From Bos javanicus (lineage: Eukaryota > Chordata > Mammalia > Artiodactyla > Bovidae): a stretch of 64,000 nt of DNA. Below are positions 1 through 12,829 of this stretch, one piece after another. The translations under genes were made by a program, and so were the position numbers. The stretch spans positions 34,761,925 to 34,825,924 of the forward strand of contig NC_083885.1 of assembly GCF_032452875.1 (NCBI RefSeq). Direction: 5' to 3'. The first letter of the stretch is position 1. Each line of letters begins with the position of its first letter. The notes beneath the pieces are model-generated. The model had not been told where the DNA came from, did no database searches, and saw only the letters and a list, made by a program, of their open reading frames with translations.

Positions 1-676
1 TGAACTGGGAATGACTCTGTGGTTCTGGTGCCTGAAGGAGCATGACTGGCTCATCCGGCCCTCACCAGGTACCCATCCCCTTGAGGCTGCCCCAGAATGC
101 CCCAGCCTCCAAGGTCCCCTTCTCTGGGGAACAGAGAAGGGGTTGTCTGGGAGCCAGTGAGTTGTCCCCATGGACCTCTGAGAGGAAGGCACACTGTAGC
201 AATGTCCTAGCACCAGTAAAGAAAACCAGCCAGGAAAAAAAAAATTTAGGGGGCTAAAGAAACAAAGGGGCTGGAAAGGGAGGCTTGAACTAAAGGAATT
301 CGGCTGGAAAGAGTGAGCTCTGCCACACGTTGGCTGTGTAAACTCCGACAAGTTACTTAACCTCTCTGAGCATCAGTGACCTCACCTGGAAAAGTGGGGA
401 AATGCCAGCATCACAAGGTTGTGGGAGGATTCAACTCAATAAACCTGTGCTTGGCTGATACACAGTTAAGGTGTAACAATGTAACAGTAAGTGCTGTTAT
501 CAGTGAGAATGACCTGGACTATGGTAAAGAGGAGGCAAGAGCATAATGATTCCGAGAGTTGGGGGGGTTTCTTCTCAGCCCTGGGGGGCACCATGGGAAC
601 AGGGGCACTGTTAATCTGGAGGCAGTGGCTCTGACCACCATTGCCCTCCCCAACGCAGGAACCCAGCCTCCGTTAC
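1..676 (-). other. CDH16 last visible intron, with a MIR fragment
   Basis: The donor at 675-676 opens an intron that runs off the left edge; I found no sequence for the expected membrane-helix and tail exon in 1-676. A MIR-type SINE remnant lies at about 305-500, with the typical wording of loss of urinary-type tRNA-SINE core (cctctctgagcatcagt). No gene is supported here. Confidence 0.7.
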
Positions 677-3600
677 CTATTGCTATCAGGGTGCCCACGA
701 GAATGCCCACCGCCGACAGCTTCGTGGGCATGCCCTTCATGCGGCCCACCTTGCGCATGCACTGCCCCTCCACGTTGCAACGACACACGATCACTGAGGA
801 CAGGCAGAGGAAGGTCAGGGCGGTGCGGGAGGGCTCCCAGCTTCTCAGCGCCTTTAGCCCAGCCCAGCTGGCTATTACGTGTGCTTCTGTGCCTGTGTAT
901 GTGTCATGGGTGTGGGGGTGGGATGCAAGCTCCTTTGTGCATGTGGCTGCGTGCCCAGACACACATGTGCAGGTGTGCACAGGTATATGCTGTCCACATG
1001 AGCCTGCAGACATGTTGCCCAGTCCCTCCCGCTACATCCCAGTGGCTCCCTCAGAAACTGCATGCCCCTGACCTTGGCCGCACCCCAGCCCGGCCTCACC
1101 TCGGACCTGGATCTGCCATATCTGGTCATTGTGGCTGACAGCTATGGGGACTACGTGTTCACGAGGCTCCACCCAATGCAGGCCCAAGGTGAGGTAGGCA
1201 TGGGACCCTGTTGGGACCATAAGCAGCGATCAGAGTCACCAGGCTGCTCCCCCCAGGCCCGGCCCCACCCTCATGGTGAGAGGGTGTCCGGCTTCCGAAA
1301 GCCCCGCCCCTGCCTTGGCCGCAGCCTCCCCGCTTTCCGCGGCACACACCATTGAGAGCCCGGAGTCGCCAATCCCGCTGCACGGTGGGGTTGGGACCAA
1401 GGGCAAAGCTGAAGGGACCATGTCCACCAGCCTGGTCAGGGTCCTCCCTGGGTCCACTGACAACCACCCCATGGTCCTGGCGGGGTGTGCATAGGTGTCG
1501 GGAGGGCACGGGAGCCAGCGTCGGGGTTGGGGCAGGAAGGGCCTTCAGGAAGTGGATCACAAGGGTCGCAGAGGTGCTCAGCGTTGGTTCATCTGCAGAG
1601 GAGGCAGTATTGGTGTGGGTCGGCCCCTTGTCGGGGGTGGGGTGAATTCAGGGTCCCTGGGCTGGTCCCCTTCCCCACAGTCCATCTTCTCACCCGGCTG
1701 AGCCCCTTTCGTGCCCGTCCTTCCCCTCCACCTCCACCTCTCTATCCCAGCATTTCCACGCTAGTCTCTTCCTCACAATGCCCTTCACCCCCTTCACCAT
1801 CCAAACACCTGCCAGGCCTTTCTGTGCCTTTTTGGATGGAAAGCTTGCCTCACCCCCAACCCCCACCCCGGCCCCCGGAGCCAGGGCCCAACAATGCAGA
1901 AATGCCCTGACTGTACATGAGCTCACCCCTGCTGGTCTGTCTTGCATCACAGGACAGCCCAGCTCAGAGCGGAAACCTGACATCCCGCCCCTGGGCCAGC
2001 TCTTCATCCCGTCAACATGGTGTTTGGAGTCCTCCCCACCTGACCTCATCCAAGCTCACCTCCTGGCACGCCTCCCAGGGAGAACCCCTGGCCCTTATCT
2101 GCCCCCTCACCTCCCGCCCAGCCCCAAACCCTCTGCTCCCAGTTTGTGTCTAAAGCTGACACCCTAAGAGGCTCCCCCGCAACCGCCCCAGGGCTGCGGT
2201 TGGGGGATTACAAGTGTCTGGCGAAGAGGATGGTGGTGGAGCAGAAGCCAGGCATTCTCAGAGAAGGACACTGTACCCAGCCCCTTGTCCCTCCCTCCTG
2301 CCTGGGGCAGAGTGGATGCCAGCAAGGGCCCTGGGGAGGAGGCTTGGTCCTCCCCATCTGTCTGTCTGAGGCTCTCTCACCCTCCCAGGGGTCCCCACCA
2401 TAGGCTGGCCATACCTGCAACCTGGGCCTCTATGAGCACTGTGTACATGTCCCCAGGCTGGGCGCCCTGCAGGGGCCGGGCTGTGTGCACCTCCCCGGAG
2501 ATCTCCTTGATGCAGAGCCAGCCCTCGGAGTCATTGACCAGGGAGAACCTGAGGCCCAAAGAAAATGGGCAGGGAGGCAGTGACCACATATGGGGTCTTG
2601 CCCAGAGACCTCCAGGGGCCATGTGACATGCTCGAGTCCAACATTCCCTCTGTGACTTGAAGGCAGCAGCAGCATCCATGATCTGTCTCCAGCTTAAGGG
2701 ACTTGGGGCGGGGCAGGGCTTAAACCACAGACACCGAGGCTGAGAAAGGGACCACACTAGAGCCTGTGGGGCTCTAGACTTAATTTCACTATTCCCAGGA
2801 CAGCCCACAAAGGGCCAAGATGGAGCCAGAGGCCTGGGAACAGCACCCAGTGCTGCAGTCTGGGTGGGTGGCAGGAAGAGGGCCGGGTATACAGGATGGA
2901 ATGAGGAGGCATCATCTGAGCTCTCAAGGGGTCCCAGCACCCCTTCTCCCTGCTACCCTGGTGCCCCCAAGAGTCACAACCTGCATATTAGCCAATGGTT
3001 TGAGGAAATTTCCAGGTTGTAAATAATGTGAGTTCCCTCTGAGGTCCGGGGGTCATCCCCAAGGAACAGAGGAGGTCCAGTCTGGGTAAGGGGCTGGGCT
3101 CCTGCTCACCTGAGGGGACTGCTCAGGGGGTCTGAGGGCTGGACAGTCAGCAGGAGGGAGCCGGCAGGGGTGCTGATGGGCACGCTGGCCTCATAGCTCT
3201 CCCGGTCCAGCTGAGGAGGCGGCACCACCCTTTCCACCAGCACAGTCACAGTGGCTGTGGCTCCTGGGCCTGGGCCTGGCCCCACCAGCTCTTCCACGTT
3301 CCGCACCACCACCACCAACTTGTGGCTCGGAGCTGCCTCATAGCTGAGGTTCTGGAACCAGAGGGACCTGGGTCACTGTGTGGGCCAAGGCATGGCGCCC
3401 TCATGCATGAATGTGTGCGTGTATATGCACCCCTTCTCCAGCCTTAGCCCCTTACCTTGAGGAGTCGCAGCTGGACATGAGCGGAGTCTGGCTCCCAGTC
3501 CAGGCTGAAGGTCCCCTCTTCATCCCCTGCCTCGATGGCAAAGTCCATGAGGCGGAAGGCAGGCTCGAGGTCAGCATCAGTGGCCGTGAGTGTGGTCACC

Positions 3601-6600
3601 AGAGTCCCAGGCTCTGCATCCTCAGGGAGACTCAGGGGCTCAATCTGGAGAGATGGCGAGGGACCATGAGCCCACCATTACTGCCTTCTGAAGGGGTCCT
3701 TCCCTGTGCCCGCTTACCTGGGAAGTGGTGAACTCAGGGGCATGGTCATTGATGTCCGTGATGGTGACTGGTATTTCACAGGTGCTGCTGAGGCCTGAGA
3801 CAGAGGAGGGCATGTTGGGGAGGCCAGGGTGGGAGCCGAGGGGTCAGGGAACCCCGGTCAACACTGGGGCACTTACCACCATCTGTTCCTCCTAGGTCCA
3901 TGGCCAGCACCTGAAGCAGGATGTTCTGGCCAGCTTGGAGCTGGGCAGCCCCCAGGGTCACGCTGCCCGAGGTGGAGTCCAGCTCGAAGGCTCTCAGTTC
4001 TGCCGGCTCCTCAGGCTCAGGGCTCAGTAGCTGATACACAACATGGGAATTGGGGGAACTGGGGGCATCTGCGTCCTCTGCCAAAATCTTAGCCACCTTG
4101 GTGCCTGCGAAGATGACACCCACTTGGCTGGGACCACAGCCAAGCCTGGAGGCCTTACCCCCTACTCTTCTTTGTGTATGTGTGTGGGTTGGGTCAGACG
4201 TTGACATAGGGGCCTGGGGCTGGCTGGCGCCACAGCACAGGAGAGTCACAGGGCATAGTTCACAGGGACTTTACCACTACCCAACCCCCTAACAGGGCCC
4301 ATAGCCCACCTGGGGGGCTGAGCTCCGGGATGCTGACTGAGGGGCCTCGTGGGGGGCAGATGGGTGCATTGTCATTCTCATCTGTCACCACCACCTGCAG
4401 CTCCAGTGGTTCTGCGTAGTCCTCGCTGTGGGTGTTCTGAGCCCGCACCTGGAGCAGGTACTGTAGTGGGCAGTGGGAGGGCTCCAGGTGAAGACCAGGG
4501 TCTTCTCTTCTGGTGGACCGCTCCAGTTCTTCTGCCTCAGTGCCTGTGGAGGATGTGACACCCCCAGAAGCCCCCTGACCAGGGACCAAACACCCCTCAG
4601 CCTGTCCTGGCTCCCCCTTCATCTCACCTCAGCCTGGGCTTCTCGGTCCAGCTCCTGGGTCACATAGAGTTTCCCCTCTGTGTCCACATCAAAGGGTCCC
4701 TGGGGCTGGCTCTCCAGGTGATAATGTACATCCCCCCCATTCCAGTGGACCTGGGAGGGGGGCACAGAATGAGGGTCCCCAGGATGAGGGGCAGGAATAG
4801 CCCATGTTATCCCTTATGTTCCAGCTGTTCACGGTTTAGGGAGCCTGCGCCCCAACTGCCACGTGACTCCAGGCAAGCGACTGTCCTTTCGGGAGTCCAG
4901 GTAGGGTCCTTTTGTTCAGGGCGGTTGTTGTGGCAACTCTGTGGTGGCCTTGCCTTGGTTCAAGCCTGGATTCTGCCCAAAGTGTCTGAATGACCAGATT
5001 GTTTTATTCTCTGCCCTCTGGGACTGAGCCTGACCCCAGGGCATTCCTCGAGGAGGCCTGAGACATTCCTGGCCTAGGTGACAATCCCCATGGCAGCAAG
5101 GAGGTAGCAGCTGTTCTGTGAGGAAGCCTGGGGTGAGGTCAGAGCATAGAGCTCAGGGCCTGGTCCTTTAAACACTCATTGCATCATGGAAGCTGATGGG
5201 GACGGAGGAGGGGGGAGCATAGTTAGAGGTGGAGCAGGAGTCAAGGTCAAGTTGGGCCCCAGATCCAAACCCCAATCTCCACAAGACTCAGGCCCAGCTG
5301 CACCATCCATGGAGTTATTTCAGCTGTAACAGCTATTTACTCACCTGGGCAATGTGGTGTGGGTATGGGACTTGGAGATTCTCTGCCAGGTGGACAGGAT
5401 CTAGGGGCACCCAGGTGTTCTCCACTATAGAGACATCTATGGTGGCTGTGGCCTGGTGGCCTGAGGCCTGGTCACCCATGTCCTTGACCTGTACCAACAG
5501 CTGGTAGTACCCCTCCAGAGCCTTTTCTAGGCTGGTGCTCCCTAGAAGGGGAAGGCAGTCAGCTGGTCAGGGGGCCAGGGCATCCTTCTCAGCAAGGAAC
5601 CAAACAAAGCCAGGTACATGGCAGGTGTTCAGAATATTCTCTTGGCCAAGGGAGCCTGTAGCACCATTGTGAGCACCTAACCTGGACTTGACAGTTTACA
5701 GAATCACTTGCACATCTGTCCACACAATGAATGGTTGATGTACTGCATTCGTGGATGGCCAGGATGAGGGGGTACATGGGTGGATATGTAGATGAATGAA
5801 TGACTGGTTGGATAAATGGACAGTTGACTAGATGGATGGATGGAGGCTTGGGAGGGTAGATAGATGGGGATTTGGACCTGTGGATGGATGGTTGGGTAGA
5901 TGGACTATATATGTGGGTGGGTGGTAGATGGGTGAATGAGCGAGTTGTATGATTGGCTTCTTTTTCTCTTCCCAATTTGTTTCTTTGGTCTGAACTCCCA
6001 GGTTCGGGTCTCTCTTGCCATCCATCCCAAGGTCTCTCAGCAGTGTTCTGGCCCACAGCCCCTCAGGTCTCTCCTACCCTTGCCTCTTAGGCCCAGGTTT
6101 GTAAATGTAGGGTTGAGGCACTTCCAGTCATGTGCATGCTTAGTTGCTCAGTTGTGTCCAACTCTTTGCAACCCCATGGACTGTAGCCCACCAGACTCCT
6201 CTGTCTGTGAGATTCTCCAGGCAAGAGTATTGGAGTGAGTTGCAATTCCCTCCTCCAGGGGATCTTCCCAACCCAGGGATCAAACCTGGTCCTCCTGCAT
6301 TGCAGGTGGATTCTTTACCACTGAACCACCAGGGAAACCCTGCTTCCAGGCACACCATTTCTTAACTCTCCGTGCATGGTCCTGGCTCCACACATGATTT
6401 TGCCTTGCTACCCTCTCCAGCTGCAATACTCTTTTATCTCTTGAGCTGCAAACCCATCCTACAGCTCAGATGAAACCCAGCTTTCCCTGTCCCTCCCTTT
6501 TCACATTGAGCTCAGGCTCACCCTCAGGGCTCAGAGCCAGAGTGCCCAGCCGAGGCTCCAGCTGGAACATATCTGAAGCAGGCTGGGCTGGGGCCTGGTT

Positions 6601-8370
6601 CAGGATGTGGAACCGAAGATCCGAGTTGGTTGTGCCTGGCTCATCCCCATCGGAAGCCTCCAGGAAGAAGAAGGGGACACCTGGGAGTATGGAGAGAGTT
6701 TACCATTAGGGCCAAAGGCGTAGGGAGAACCTCCCACGCTTCACCTATCTCTCCCTGGTTCTTCCTTCCATACCCATCATCATATCAGGACTCTGAAGGT
6801 GCGCCATGACTCTTCACCCCACTGCACAGATGAGTAAACTGAGGCCTAGAGTAGATGGAACTCACCTGTGGACCTTCAGTTGGGTGGGGGGTGCAGATGA
6901 GACAGAAATGGGAGGGGAGCAGTTTGGACCCTGTTGCCCTGTCCCTATGCCATCTCTCTGGCCATCTGTTTCCTCTCTGTTCTCCCATTGGTTCTCTCTG
7001 ACCTTGCTGTGAGTTCACTGCTTTGGGCACTCACCCGGCCTAGTACCCCGGCTCAGATGAACTTTGTAGGTGGCCTGAGAGAAGTGGGGCACCTGGTCAT
7101 TCTCATCCTTCACACGCACACGCACAGGCTGCGGGCCCCACAGGACACGTCTGTCCTCGGTCTCCAGGGTGACCTGACAAGAAGGAGTAGTCAGAGCCCC
7201 GCCCTCCCCAGGCGACTTCCCCCTCCCCTGGCCCAGCCGTACCTGTAGCTGGTATTCTGCCTGTTCCTCCCGGTCCAGGGCCCTGGTCACCAGCAGGAAG
7301 CCAGATTCTGGGTCCACAGCAAAGAGGCCCTCCCCTGCCACTCCTGCATCTCCTGACACCACAATCTGGCCCTCAGTCTCCTCACGGGGCAACAGCAGCT
7401 GGTGGGGGAAGAACAGAGGTGAAGGGAGCTGGGGGCGAGTCTGGGGGATGCCCCTTCCACCCAATAGCCCCGTTTTTTAATATGGGGAAACTGAGGCTCA
7501 GAGAGGGCTTGTGCTTGCCTGAGGTCACAAAGCCAAGTAAGGAACAGAATGGACATTCAAAGCCAAAGCTCTTCCGCCTGTGTTGGGTGCTCCCTTGTAC
7601 TCTCTGCCTTACTTCCTGAAGCTTGAAACCCCTCCTCCATCACTTCATCCTTTAATTAACTAATTAATTATTATGTTTTAAAATTTGGGGGCCATGCCGT
7701 GCAGCCTCTGGGATTTTTAGCTCCTTGATCAGGGATTGAACCTGGGGCCCCGGTTCAACAGCACTGGTCCTAACTACTGGACCGCCAGAGAAGTCCCCCT
7801 CCTTCCATTTAAAGCTCTACTTTCTTCTGAGATGAAAATCTTACTAGCCATTCACACTATACCACATATTCTCTAGAAAGCCAGAGCAGTGAAGAGAAAG
7901 GGAGGCTGGAGGTAGAGGAAGCAGGACCTGGGGGAGGGCAGCCTACCCAGTCAGCTCTCAGACTCACCTTCGTCAAGTACAAAGGGAAATTTCCACCATA
8001 GTTTTCCGGGACTTCGACATACAGCTCTGCAGGCTGGGCTCTAGGGAGAGCCTGTGGAGGGATTCTCAACACGTCACCAAACTGTACCTTCCTCCCATGG
8101 GTGCTACGACCCAACAAAGAAGGGGAATTTCTACCCCTTCCCTGGGCCTGGTCATACGTTATCCCTCCGCCCCTGGCCTTTGACCTCCTAACCCCATGAC
8201 AGGCCTAGAGCCACATCCCCCAGACACTATCATACATAGTCAGTGCAACTGGTCCAAATGGAGTAGGGGGTGAAAGTGCAACCCCCAAGGCCAGGATCTG
8301 AGGGCAAGGAGAGGGCCTGACTCACCTGGGGGACTAAGAAGCAAAGTAGCCAGAGCCAGGCAGCGACCAT
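677..8370 (-). CDS. CDH16: Cadherin-16 (kidney-specific cadherin), 3' end cut by window edge
   Basis: Sixteen coding exons, 5' to 3': 8326-8370, 7968-8051, 7243-7398, 7035-7173, 6522-6680, 5345-5541, 4628-4750, 4310-4460, 3877-4104, 3718-3794, 3456-3644, 3110-3351, 2415-2548, 1350-1592, 1100-1207, 677-793. All junctions are GT-AG and phase-consistent, giving 797 residues plus one base; from memory human CDH16 has 829. The start encodes a signal peptide (MVAAWLWLLCFLVPQ). The ectodomain shows cadherin calcium-binding motifs: LDREEQAEY and DENDQVPHF early, LDREAQAE, then DENDNAP and DINDHAPEF. The last visible exon carries the juxtamembrane CRCNVEGQCMRK and the start of the membrane helix; the rest of the helix and short tail lie left of base 1. 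CDH16 is a seven-repeat cadherin of the renal tubule basolateral membrane and thyroid. Confidence in identity is high; the 1592 and 3794 exon edges rest on phase and homology. Confidence 0.95.
5735..5945. repeat. Degenerate (GGAT)n microsatellite
   Basis: In the CDH16 intron between the exons at 5345-5541 and 6522-6680 there is a stretch built from imperfect GGAT/GATG tetranucleotides with many interruptions. Being so degenerate, it looks like an old simple repeat. Confidence 0.8.
6130..6341 (-). mobile_element. Bov-tA SINE
   Basis: Full-length ruminant tRNA-derived SINE in a CDH16 intron, reading on the minus strand from the tRNA-like head (near 6341) to the segment equivalent to gtcggacacgactgag (near 6140). 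Confidence 0.9.
7655..7798 (-). mobile_element. CHR-type SINE
   Basis: A diverged cetartiodactyl tRNA-Glu-derived SINE in the CDH16 intron 7399-7967. Its head is at 7798 (complement of gggacttctctggcggtcc) and its A/T-rich tail at 7655. Confidence 0.8.
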
Positions 8371-11300
8371 GGTCAGGATGGGCCTGTAAGGATCCAGCCC
8401 AGGTTGGTGCACAGAGGGTCCCTCCCATAACCCTCCCTCTAGAAAGTGTTCCTCACCCATTCCCACTGAGTCCCAGGCCACAGCTTCCCCAGGCCCCATG
8501 GGGTACAATGGCCCCTCCTCCTTCAGCTGGACTAGGGGGCAGGCAGTCAGGCCGCCTGTGCCCTGTCTTGTGCTGCCCCAGCAGTTCTCAGAGCAGCCCC
8601 TCCCCCACCACTTGGACGCTGCCCACCACCCTCCCACCCCCTCCCTCCCCGGCCTGAGCCTACTGCACACACATAGCCTGGCTTCACAACCGACTGGCCT
8701 CCTCTTCCTCTGCTTTGAGGGGCCTGTGGCTCCCCATCGCCTGCAGCGCAGTGTCTGGCTCCTTGGCCAGGCCCACCAAGACCCCCAGGCCCAGCTGCAC
8801 TGCATCTCTTGGTTCTTGTGCCCACAAGGATCTCCACAGGGAGCTTCACCTCCAGACTTCTGTCTCCTTCCCACCATAGCCTCCCCAGCTCGTGGATCCC
8901 AAAGTACTCATTTCCCAGCAGTCTCCCTGAATCACCAAGGTTTGAAGCTAAAAAGACCCTGATGACACTGAGGGCCACCTCCTGTGGTCGCCTCACATTG
9001 TAGGCAAGGCCTGAAGGGCAAGAGCTGACCAAGGTCACAGAGGATTTGACCACCGGAGAATTCTTCCTGAAACAGAGGACTCAGGGTTCAGGGTTTCCAA
9101 GACTGTTCTAACTCCCACTGTTATCCTGCAGACATGGAGCCCTCACAGGACAGGACCCCTGCCCTCACCTCAGTGTTTTCCAGCACTCAGCACAGTGCTG
9201 GGCATGCAGAGCGCAGACAGCCACACCAATCACTCCCGGGAAGTTTTCCCTGGACGACAAGGCATGTTTCTCCCTCCCCTGCCACCAACCCCTGCCTCAG
9301 CCTTGCCACCAACCCAGGTCCCAGGTCCCAGCTCCCAGGCCCTCACCCACTGATGCCCGAGGCTGGCTTCCCTTGGTCCAGCTGCCAGGTGAGAGGAGTC
9401 TTTCTACAGGAGTGCTGGCCAGGCCAAACTGGGTGGAACAGGGCAGGGCGGACACTTGAGCAGGTAGGCGGGCCAGCCACGCTTGCTCAGGAGTGGAAAA
9501 CACCCCTGGGTCCACAGCAGCAGGCCTGACCCTGCCCAGCCCCTCAAGTTACTCATTGACTTTGAAAAGTTGGAGGCTGCTCGGCATCCATGACCGCCAA
9601 CCCCAGGAGGTGGGGAGATCTTCGACCTGGTGCTTGTCCCACCCCTACACAGCTCAGTGGATACTTCTCGGCCCCCTGGATTTGGACATGACCCTTTTCC
9701 CATGGCTCCAGACTTGCTCCCACTTCTCCCCCTTATGCACCAGTGTCTGCAGCTCCGCCTTGGTCCACGCTGTTCCTTTTTCCTGGAATGCCCTTCTCAC
9801 TCCTTCATCTGTCTGCTGATCACCTGCTCAGGCTTCATCGCTCAGCTCAAATAGTCCCTGCTCCCAGGAAAGCTTCCCTGGGCTCCCAGGTTTGTTTGGG
9901 GCTCTCCCATGCTGATACTTCACCCCTACCCATGCCCCTATGCCATAGAGATCGTGCTATCTCTATCAACACGAGGAGGGCACCAGCTTGTTATTAGCTA
10001 TCTCTTCCATCAGACTCGGAGGCCCTCTGGGGCAAGACTCAGGGACCCAGTAATTAATGACCTGGTCCTTGCCTGGCCCTGGCAGCTCCCAACTGACTTG
10101 TGGAACTAAGATAAGGAGCTGGAGGTGCCATGTGCAGGATAGGGGAGTGGTGCATGACCTGACCCAGATATTCGGAGCTCCAGACCACCCACCAGTGTGA
10201 CCAGTGGGCAGGCGTAGGAGGACAGCAGCCCATGAGAACCCCTGAAGCTCCCTAGGTGCTCACACTAGCCCCTGGACACAGACAGGGCTGGGACAATGGA
10301 CCGCCTCGTGCCTTTGAGAGGAGAGAGGAGTTTGAGCCAGTTCAGGTGACCTTGAGGGAGTTGCAGGGCTGACGGGAGGCCCTTCCCCCACTGGTGTAGC
10401 CTAGAAGCTCCTGGGGCCTGAGTGTGTGGAGTGGTGGGAAGAGGGTGGGAAAGGTCAGGGATCTTGGTCTCCGATCTCTCCTGTGGTTTCCCTGGAGTCC
10501 TTCCCATTGCGTATCTGGTTAATTTCTCTTAGGCTAGAAGGCTGGATCAGGACCCTCAGCTGACCCCAACTTTGTCCATCACAAGCTGAGTTCCTGCCTC
10601 CAGGTCACTTGGGCACCCCAGCCTGGAGCAGTGCAGCGTGGGAATGTTGAAAGGGTCTCACGTGTATTAAGACCACATGAGAGGGGTCTCCAGCTATGTG
10701 CCTGGCACTACTGTAAGCAGATACCATCATTATTCCACCCATTCCATTCTGAAAAGGGCACCGTGCCCATGTCACACACTGGAGCACAGAGAAGTCGAAT
10801 GACTTGCCCAGGGTCACACAGTCAGTGACAGAGCTCAGGAGGTCTGGAATCTTCTTCAGGTCTCAGCACCTTCACCTGTTCTGAGAAAACCATGCCCGCC
10901 TTTGCCTTGGTGAAGTACACTGAGACTGGGAGTGGGACTGCAGCTTTGAGCTGCCCTGGGGGGCATATGGGTTAGTCACGGGGATCACACACCTGAGGAA
11001 CGGCTTTCAAACCTCCACCTGCTATTGAACAACCGCAGAGTTCTAACCAAGTTCTGAGGGCTCCCAGGAGCCCTGAAAAAATTGACTAATATATAAATAT
11101 CTGGATCCCAGCCTGGAACCTTCTCAGAAACCGTCCCCAGCCTTGCCCCTGCCTGCCTCTGGGCTCCCAGTCCCCACTCAGCCATTTCTGCCCATGGGGC
11201 CCCAGGTAAGTACTTTGTCCCCCATCTGCCATTGTTGAATGGGAATGCTCACTCCTGAAACCACAATGGTAAATCCAAGCAGGCACCTGTGCCCAGAAGT

Positions 11301-11586
11301 CTCCCCTTCCCAGGTGCGGGCGGTGGGGAGATACACACCTCCAGCTATCAGCAAAGATGTACACATTTATACAAGAATGCAAGGCCTCTCATTCCAGGCA
11401 AGGAGGGCCCCAGGGACCTGCTCCTATATTAGGCAATGCTGAGCATGGAATCCTCTGGCGTGGCCACGCAGTGGGGAGAAGAATGGCCCTCCCTGTCCCC
11501 TCACCACTTCCTGCCTAGCAACCCAGCCTCCGCCAGGAGGTGGGGAGCCACACGGAGTCAAGTCCACCTGAGTGTGCCTTCCTTGT

Positions 11587-11818
11587 GCATGTGTGTGTGC
11601 TGTCACTTCAGTCGTGTTCAACCTTTGTGACCCTGTAAACTGTAGCCTGCCAGGCTCCTCTGTTCATGGGATTCTCCAGGCAAGAATACTGGAGTGGGTT
11701 GCCATGCTCTCCTCCAGGGGATCTTCCCCACCCAGGAATCATTTGGCATCAAACTGGCATCTCCTGTAGCTCCTGCATTGCAGGCAGATTCATTACCACT
11801 GAGCCACTGGGGAGGCCC
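11587..11818 (-). mobile_element. Bov-tA SINE
   Basis: Near full-length minus-strand copy, with a small internal insertion around 11743-11765 (catttggcatcaaactggca), between CDH16 and RRAD. Confidence 0.9.
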
Positions 11819-12038
11819 TGTGCCTTCCTCACCCCAGCCTTAACAAACCAGCTGCTTCCTTCTCCAGCCAGGGAGTCTCGGAAGTCTTCCACAGTCACAC
11901 CACCTTAGCAGCTTTCCAGCCCCTCAGGAGGGAGCAGGCCAGAGACAACCACCCAGGAACCAGATCCAGGAATCTTGTTTGGCCATGACACCCGGGGGCA
12001 GAACGTGGTCTCTTGGGCAGCCTCAATTTCCTTTACGT

Positions 12039-12176
12039 ACAGTATGTGTTAGTCGCTCAGTAATGTCTGAATCTTTGCAACCCCATGGACTGTAGCCCTC
12101 CAGGCTCCTCTGTAATCGGGATTCTCCAGGCAAGGATACTGGTGTGGATTTGCAGTGATTGAACCCTTGATCAGCT
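12039..12176 (-). mobile_element. Bov-tA SINE, truncated
   Basis: Only the 3' two-thirds of the element is present on the minus strand; the tRNA-like head is missing. It lies about 280 bases beyond the RRAD polyadenylation signal. Confidence 0.8.
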
Positions 12177-12467
12177 GGGCAATGCCAGGCCCCAGTACAG
12201 AAGAATCTGAATAACAGGTTGGGTGAGATTCATGTCTCTTCCTGCTGCTTGGACCCCCACCCCCCACCCTGTTACCCCTGCAACCAGACCACAATCCACA
12301 CCTGCCCCTTGGACGCAGCTGGGCACAAACATTAGAATAGTTAAGGCCACAGACTGGGGTAGGGCAGTGAGCCCCCTTCCTCAACTTAAGGAAACTTTCC
12401 TGTTCTTACAGCCCCCAGAATCAAAGGAAACACAAAGTTGCCAGCCCTGGCCTATCGGGAAATAGTC

Positions 12468-12473
12468 TTTATT
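12468..12473 (-). terminator. RRAD polyadenylation signal
   Basis: AATAAA on the minus strand (tttatt on plus), about 360 bases past the RRAD stop codon. It sits in the unique sequence of the final exon and implies cleavage near 12,450. Confidence 0.85.
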
Positions 12474-12829
12474 ACAAAAATCTGCATGTAAACAAATAGC
12501 CACTGCACTGAACAGCCTCCCTCCAGGGCATGCACACCAGGGTGTAGGGAAAGGCAGAGTCCTCTCCCCATTCACAGGCCTGTCCCCAAGGGCTGGCTGG
12601 GGTCAGCCTGCTGCTTGGGATGCACACGGGCCGGCACAGGCATCTTGGTGGGCCCAGCCCTCAACGGCCACTGGGAGCCGCCTCCCTGGGCAGCACTGTC
12701 TGTCTGTCCATGACCGTGAGGTGGGGGACGCCCAGAGTCTGAGCCAGCTCTGAGGCACCTTGGGCGGTTGGCTGGGCCAGCCCACCAATCAGCCCATCTG
12801 TCTGCACAATACAGCAAGTGCCCCAGGGT

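Larger units (their letters stand above)
8371..12447. other. CDH16-RRAD intergenic region
   Basis: The CDH16 5' flank and untranslated leader begin at 8371; no TATA box could be singled out. An L2-type LINE remnant lies at about 9740-9900 (ends in gctcagctcaaat wording), and a MIR remnant at about 10680-10850. Two Bov-tA SINEs follow at 11587 and 12039. Open frames here are unrecognised and show no splice or codon pattern of a gene. Confidence 0.6.

Noticed and set aside
559..1071. 170-codon plus-strand open frame
   Set aside because: It lies antisense to the CDH16 exon at 677-793 and its neighbouring introns, with low-complexity composition and no family resemblance.
1477..1478. Acceptor AG at 1477-1478 as the 5' edge of the CDH16 exon 1350-1592
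   Set aside because: The conserved segment running from LVIHFLKA to LCTPRQDHG lies upstream of it in frame, and the better acceptor tgcctcctctgcag at 1593 keeps phase.
6130..6341. tRNA-like A and B boxes
   Set aside because: These belong to the tRNA-derived heads of Bov-tA and CHR SINEs throughout the window, not to working tRNA genes.
8547..9053. 168-codon minus-strand frame upstream of CDH16
   Set aside because: Gly/Arg-rich and unlike any known protein; it lies beyond the signal-peptide exon and cannot be an N-terminal extension of CDH16 without a supported splice.
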